From CAMPKL01 sp963805925 (GTDB lineage: Bacteria; Acidobacteriota; Terriglobia; Bryobacterales; UBA6623), in NCBI GenBank assembly GCA_963805925.1, contig CAWDWB010000004.1, positions 124,001-188,000 on the forward strand: 64,000 bases of DNA, in the 5' to 3' direction. Positions 60,295 to 64,000 of this stretch are shown here, piece after piece; within the stretch, counting starts at the first letter, position 1; every line of letters begins with the position of its first letter. Made by a program: the position numbers and the translations under genes. The notes under the pieces were generated by a model, which saw only the letters and a program-made list of their open reading frames with translations, was not told where the DNA came from and did no database searches.

Positions 60295-60897
60295 CTATAG
60301 CTCAGCCGGTTGCTCCCATTCGGTGCTGAATACGAAGGCGTCGAGCGGCTTGCGGGCACGGGGTTTGGAGTCGCGTTCGCGCAGCGCTTCTTCGACGTCG
60401 TCAGGATCGGCGAGATGGCCGATCGCCAACGCGGCGACGACATCAAAGTCGTCAGGAACGGAGAGGTCCTCACGTGCGGCATCGAGATCGAGGCCGGCCA
60501 TTTGATGGACGACGAGCCCGCGCGCGGTGGCTTCGAAGGTCAAGGTCGCGGACGCCGCTCCTACGTCGTGCATCGCGACGCGGTCGGGCTTGCCGTTTTG
60601 GGTGAATGTGCGCTTGGCGATGGAAACGGCGAGCGTGGGAGCGCGCTTCGCCCACTCCTGATTCTTAGGCGTGAGGAGAGCGAGCAATTTTTGATATCCG
60701 TCGGGGTCGCCAGCGCGGGACGCCACGAGATATCGCCACGGTTGTTCGTTGAACGACGAGGCGGCCCAACTGGCGGCTTCAAACAGAGCGGCGAGATCTT
60801 GTGCGGGCACTGGCTTGCTGGAAAATCCGTAAGGGCTCCACCGTTGGGTGATCAGTGCGTGAATGGGCCGCGAGGGGTGCGCAGCCTTGATTTCCAT
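60295..60897 (-). CDS. Nitroreductase-family flavoprotein
   Basis: About 200 residues from ATG 60897. The FMN-binding fold has THE RxS-like motif ITQRWSPYGFSSKPV, EAASWAASSFNEQPWRYLVA, and AMHDVGAASATLTFEATARG, then VHQMAGLDLDAAREDLSVPD. It matches the nitroreductase/NAD(P)H-dependent flavin reductase family; the usual substrates are quinones or nitro compounds. ATG 60951 would add 18 residues over the strong ribosome-binding site of the divergent PIG-L gene, so I prefer 60897. Confidence 0.88.
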   Translation of the reverse strand: MEIKAAHPSRPIHALITQRWSPYGFSSKPVPAQDLAALFEAASWAASSFNEQPWRYLVASRAGDPDGYQKLLALLTPKNQEWAKRAPTLAVSIAKRTFTQNGKPDRVAMHDVGAASATLTFEATARGLVVHQMAGLDLDAAREDLSVPDDFDVVAALAIGHLADPDDVEEALRERDSKPRARKPLDAFVFSTEWEQPAEL

Positions 60898-60924
60898 TAG
60901 GTCTTTTCCGTCCATAAGGAGGTG

Positions 60925-63498
60925 ATGATCGAGACGGGTGATTGGATACACTCAAATTGCCTTATGACTCGCATTCGATCCCTCCTCTTCCTCCTCGTCA
61001 TCGCGCTGGCGGCCTTGCCCGCGGCGACGCCGCCGACGCCGATGGGCGGAACGGCCGAGCTGCAACAAACACTCGAAAAGCTCAATGTGCTGGGCTCCGT
61101 GATGATGCTCGCCGCGCATCCGGACGACGAGAATACGGCGGTGATCGCGTATTTTGCTCGCGGCCGCCACATGGAGATGGCCTACACGGCGGCGACGCGC
61201 GGCGAGGGCGGTCAGAACTTGATCGGCTCCGAGCAGGGCGACCTGCTGGGACTGATCCGCACGCAGGAATTGCTGGCGGCGCGACGCATCGACGGCGGGC
61301 AGCAGTTTTTCACACGGGCGGTGGACTTCGGCTATTCGAAGACGCCCGAGGAAGCGCTGGCTCAGTGGGGACGCGATATTCTGTTGGGCGACCTGGTGCG
61401 GGCGATACGGCGCTGGCGTCCGGACGTGATTATTGCGCGCTTCCCTCCCCCGCCCGGCACGGGCGGCCACGGCCAACATACGGCGGTGGGCTACACAGGC
61501 GTGGCGGCAATGGAAGCGGCTGCCGATCCGACGAAGTTCCCCGAACAGATCGCCGAGGGATTGGAGCCTTGGCAGGCGAAGCGCTACTACTACAACGTTT
61601 CCACCTTTCGAGGCCCGCCGACGCCGCCGAAGCGGGCGGATGATCGGGTAACGCTGGAGATCGGCGGCTATAGCCCTGTCCTAGGCAAATCCTACCCGGA
61701 AGTCGCGGGCGAGAGCCGCAGCATGCACGCCAGTCAGGGCATGGGCGCGCGGCAGCCGAAAGGCGAGGCGTCGGCAAGCTTTGATTACGTGGCAGGCGAG
61801 CGCGTGACGGGCGATCTGTTCGCGGATATCGATACTTCGTGGCGACGCGTGCCGGGCGGCGAACGCGTGGGCGATTTACTGGCACAGGCGTTGGGCCGCT
61901 ATGAGCCGACGCATCCCGAGGCGATCTTGCCGCAGTTGCTCGATGCGTACCACGAGTTGGATAAGTTGGACGGCGATTGGGCGAAGCGCAAGAAGCCGGA
62001 GTTATTGCATGCGATCGAACTCGCCGCAGGGCTGTATTTGGACGCGACGGCGGAGCGCTGGGATGTTGCGCCGGGCAGGGCGGTCAAGATCGATCTGACG
62101 GCCTTGAATCGATCGTCGGCGCAAGTGCAGTGGATCGGCGCAGAATTACGTGGCTTTGCCGACGCGGGTTACAACGCAGGGTCTCGAGGGTTGGCGTTCA
62201 ATCAGCCGGAAACTCACACGATTGAGGCGCAAGCGCCCAAAGGCCTGAAGCCGTCTCAACCTCCTTGGTTGGTGTATCCGGCGACAACGGCGTATCAGCT
62301 CGACGACCCGTCGCTGATCGGTCTGCCGGAAGGGCCGCCGTTGGCGGAAGTCATCTTTCAGGTGAGAGTCGGCGGAGCGGACTTGGAGTTCGTCAAGCCG
62401 GTAGTCTACCGCTGGATCGATAATGCGCGCGGGGAACGCGAACGAGATGTTCTGGCGGTGGCGGAGGCCGCGGTCAGCTTCACGAAAAGCAACATGATCT
62501 TTCCCGATGCGTCGTCGCGCCGGGTGAGCGTGCGGGTGCAAAGCAACCAGCAAGACGAACAGGGCCGGCTGGTTCTCGATTTGCCCGACGGCTGGAAAGC
62601 CTCACCTGCGTCGTATGATGTGGCGCTGGAAAGGGTCGGGCAAGAGTCGGTATTTGATTTTGAAGTGACGCCTCCGAAGGCGGAGTCCGGCGGAATGCTG
62701 GCGGCGCGGCTGGAGTTGGACGGCAAATCGGTGTCGACGGGTATGCGGGTCATCGAGTACAGCCACATCCCGATCCAGGTCGTCTTTCCGCGAGCGGAGA
62801 TGCGCGTGGAGCGGACCGATGTAGTGCTGCTGTCGAAGAACATCGGCTACGTGATGGGCGCAGGGGATGAAGTCCCCGAGGCGCTGGAACAGTTGGGCGC
62901 AACGGTGAAGTTATTGGGCGAGACGGAGTTGGCCACGGGCGACTTGTCTGCGTATGACTCGATCGTATTGGGCGTTCGCGCGCTGGATACGCGTCCGGAC
63001 GTGACGGCGGCCCGCGAGCGATTGCTGGACTACGTCGCGAAGGGCGGCACGCTGGTGGTGCAGTACAACGTGATGCTGCGGCGGGGCCGCGGCGGCAGCA
63101 ATCCGCTGGACCGCATGCTGGCGCCGTATCCGGTTGAGCCGTTTGTCAGCGAGGGTGACAGGCCCGACCGCATCGTGGACGAGAATTCGCCAATTGAGAT
63201 TCTGTTGCCGGACCATCCGCTGCTACAGACGCCGAATCACATTCGTCCGAAGGACTTCGATGGATGGGTTCAAGAGCGTGGCCTCTACTTCATGCAGGAG
63301 TGGGACCCGCGCTATGAAGCGCCCTGGACGAGCCATGACGAAGGTCAGCCGTCGATCCCCGGCGGAACGCTATACGCGAAGTACGGCGAAGGGACATATG
63401 TGTTTACGGCGTACTCGTGGTTCCGCGAATTGCCGAACGGCGTGCCGGGGGCGTACCGCATCTTCGCGAATATCGTAAGCGCAGGGCAGACGCGATGA
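60925..63498 (+). CDS. Secreted PIG-L-family deacetylase with large C-terminal extension
   Basis: About 857 residues. A signal peptide (LLFLLVIALAALPAATPPTP) is followed by a PIG-L/LmbE deacetylase domain: MMLAAHPDDENTAVIAYFAR (zinc motif AHPDDE), AATRGEGGQNLIG and HGQHTAVGYTGVAAMEAA, which holds the second histidine. From about residue 330 the protein is a beta-rich NEW3-like stretch. A glutamine-amidotransferase-like region closes it (LSAYDSIVLGVRALDTRPDV, LLDYVAKGGTLVVQYNVMLR). These long forms are frequent in Bacteroidetes and Acidobacteriota. AAGGAGGTGAT lies directly before ATG 60925; ATG 60964 at the signal peptide is another possible start. The substrate is unknown, probably N-acetylated sugar. 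Confidence 0.85.
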   Translation: MIETGDWIHSNCLMTRIRSLLFLLVIALAALPAATPPTPMGGTAELQQTLEKLNVLGSVMMLAAHPDDENTAVIAYFARGRHMEMAYTAATRGEGGQNLIGSEQGDLLGLIRTQELLAARRIDGGQQFFTRAVDFGYSKTPEEALAQWGRDILLGDLVRAIRRWRPDVIIARFPPPPGTGGHGQHTAVGYTGVAAMEAAADPTKFPEQIAEGLEPWQAKRYYYNVSTFRGPPTPPKRADDRVTLEIGGYSPVLGKSYPEVAGESRSMHASQGMGARQPKGEASASFDYVAGERVTGDLFADIDTSWRRVPGGERVGDLLAQALGRYEPTHPEAILPQLLDAYHELDKLDGDWAKRKKPELLHAIELAAGLYLDATAERWDVAPGRAVKIDLTALNRSSAQVQWIGAELRGFADAGYNAGSRGLAFNQPETHTIEAQAPKGLKPSQPPWLVYPATTAYQLDDPSLIGLPEGPPLAEVIFQVRVGGADLEFVKPVVYRWIDNARGERERDVLAVAEAAVSFTKSNMIFPDASSRRVSVRVQSNQQDEQGRLVLDLPDGWKASPASYDVALERVGQESVFDFEVTPPKAESGGMLAARLELDGKSVSTGMRVIEYSHIPIQVVFPRAEMRVERTDVVLLSKNIGYVMGAGDEVPEALEQLGATVKLLGETELATGDLSAYDSIVLGVRALDTRPDVTAARERLLDYVAKGGTLVVQYNVMLRRGRGGSNPLDRMLAPYPVEPFVSEGDRPDRIVDENSPIEILLPDHPLLQTPNHIRPKDFDGWVQERGLYFMQEWDPRYEAPWTSHDEGQPSIPGGTLYAKYGEGTYVFTAYSWFRELPNGVPGAYRIFANIVSAGQTR

Positions 63499-64000
63499 AG
63501 CGCCTAGTTGCAGTGCAGCGCGATCCGATACGGCACTGGGTCGGCGACGGATTTCCGGTGCGCTCGCTGTTCTCTTACGACGGCATGGGGGAGCAGATGA
63601 GCCCGTTTCTGTTGCTGGACTATGCGGGGCCGACGCAGTTTCCGCCTGGGCAAGGCAAGCGGCCCGGAGTCGGCGAACATCCACATCGCGGATTTGAAAC
63701 CGTCACGATCGTTTACCAGGGCTCGCTGGAGCACAGAGACTCGGGCGGCGCTCACGGCAAGATCGGACCGGGCGACGTGCAGTGGATGACGGCGGCTTCG
63801 GGCGTCGTGCATGAAGAATTCCACGCCGAAGACTTTGCGCGGCTGGGCGGTGTGCTGGAGATGGTGCAGTTGTGGGTGAATCTGCCTGCTGCGCAAAAGA
63901 TGTCGCCGCCGCGCTATCAAGAGATCTTGAAGCAGCAGATTCCCGCAGCGACGCTGGCCAACGATGCAGGCATGGTGCGGGTGATCGCGGGTGAGTTCCA
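63495..64000 (+). CDS. Pirin-family protein, N-terminal part (runs off the window)
   Basis: Open frame of 168 codons at the right edge. HPHRGFETVTIVYQGSLEHR holds the first metal ligands of the cupin, and WMTAASGVVHEEFHAEDF holds the others. VRSLFSYDGMGEQMSPFLLL matches the start of pirin proteins, which are Fe-binding cupins, in some cases quercetinases or transcription co-factors. The ATG overlaps the stop of the PIG-L gene (ATGA), so the genes are co-translated. The C-terminal domain is outside the window. Confidence 0.93.
   Translation, partial: MKRLVAVQRDPIRHWVGDGFPVRSLFSYDGMGEQMSPFLLLDYAGPTQFPPGQGKRPGVGEHPHRGFETVTIVYQGSLEHRDSGGAHGKIGPGDVQWMTAASGVVHEEFHAEDFARLGGVLEMVQLWVNLPAAQKMSPPRYQEILKQQIPAATLANDAGMVRVIAGEF

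Overview
The window reads as chromosomal DNA from an Acidobacteriota bacterium, probably near the Bryobacterales/Solibacter lineage. The pointers are: two adjacent VWFA-related Acidobacterial-domain proteins; a Ser/Thr kinase fused to a TolB/WD40-like sensor half; bacillithiol synthesis (bshC); Gram-negative lipid A synthesis (lpxC); a very large multihaem cytochrome c/TPR protein; and many secreted beta-propeller, VOC and metallo-beta-lactamase-fold proteins. GC content is high and TTG/GTG starts are frequent. The assignment rests on gene content only. I saw no rRNA, tRNA, IS element, prophage or CRISPR array.

Layout. 0-9.6 kb: partial MATE exporter, MFS carrier, threonine aldolase, HemW, BshC, a zinc-ribbon membrane protein, a DHDPS-fold protein lacking its catalytic lysine, an HPt plus REC-GGDEF signalling pair, and a short UvrC-like protein. 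9.6-15.6 kb: envelope block with a membrane protein, an NfrB-like glycosyltransferase, a TVP38-DUF547 fusion, a mercuric-reductase-like flavoprotein and a TIGR04283 glycosyltransferase; the fusion and the flavoprotein are broken by several frameshifts. 15.6-18.5 kb: recR-ybaB-dnaX and the SRP RNA gene. 18.5-19.8 kb: four small orphan genes. 19.8-24.3 kb: lpd-lipB-E2 operon and a frameshifted SMP-30-like gene. 24.3-28 kb: a radical SAM protein and an ABC exporter. 28-34 kb: TPR proteins, rnc, a CPA2 antiporter and a secreted protein. 34-40 kb: core block lpxC, ffh, rpsP, khpA, rimM, trmD, rplS, rnhB. 40-46 kb: VWFA pair, pyrG, DinB, MtfA-like protease. 46-51 kb: kinase and sparse accessory DNA. 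51-64 kb: mostly secreted proteins, an NsrR-like regulator divergent from an exported truncated haemoglobin, polyphosphate:AMP phosphotransferase, the cytochrome/TPR protein, a nitroreductase, a PIG-L deacetylase and pirin.

How the genes work together. The 34-40 kb block joins protein targeting (ffh) with ribosome maturation. lpd, lipB and E2 give two subunits of an acyl-CoA-forming dehydrogenase and the enzyme that starts lipoylating it. The NsrR-like repressor and haemoglobin look like a nitric-oxide response pair. HPt and REC-GGDEF are a phosphorelay output without a kinase in view, lying a few kb from a glycosyltransferase of a family known to be c-di-GMP-controlled in E. coli.

Most notable: the dead-site DHDPS-fold protein, the frameshift cluster at 13.1-14.2 kb inside an arsenosugar-type gene set, the short UvrC-like protein, the exported haemoglobin with its regulator, and an array of eight 10-bp repeats upstream of a GlcG/HbpS-like gene. 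No single locus is convincing on its own as a wholly new defence or biosynthetic system.
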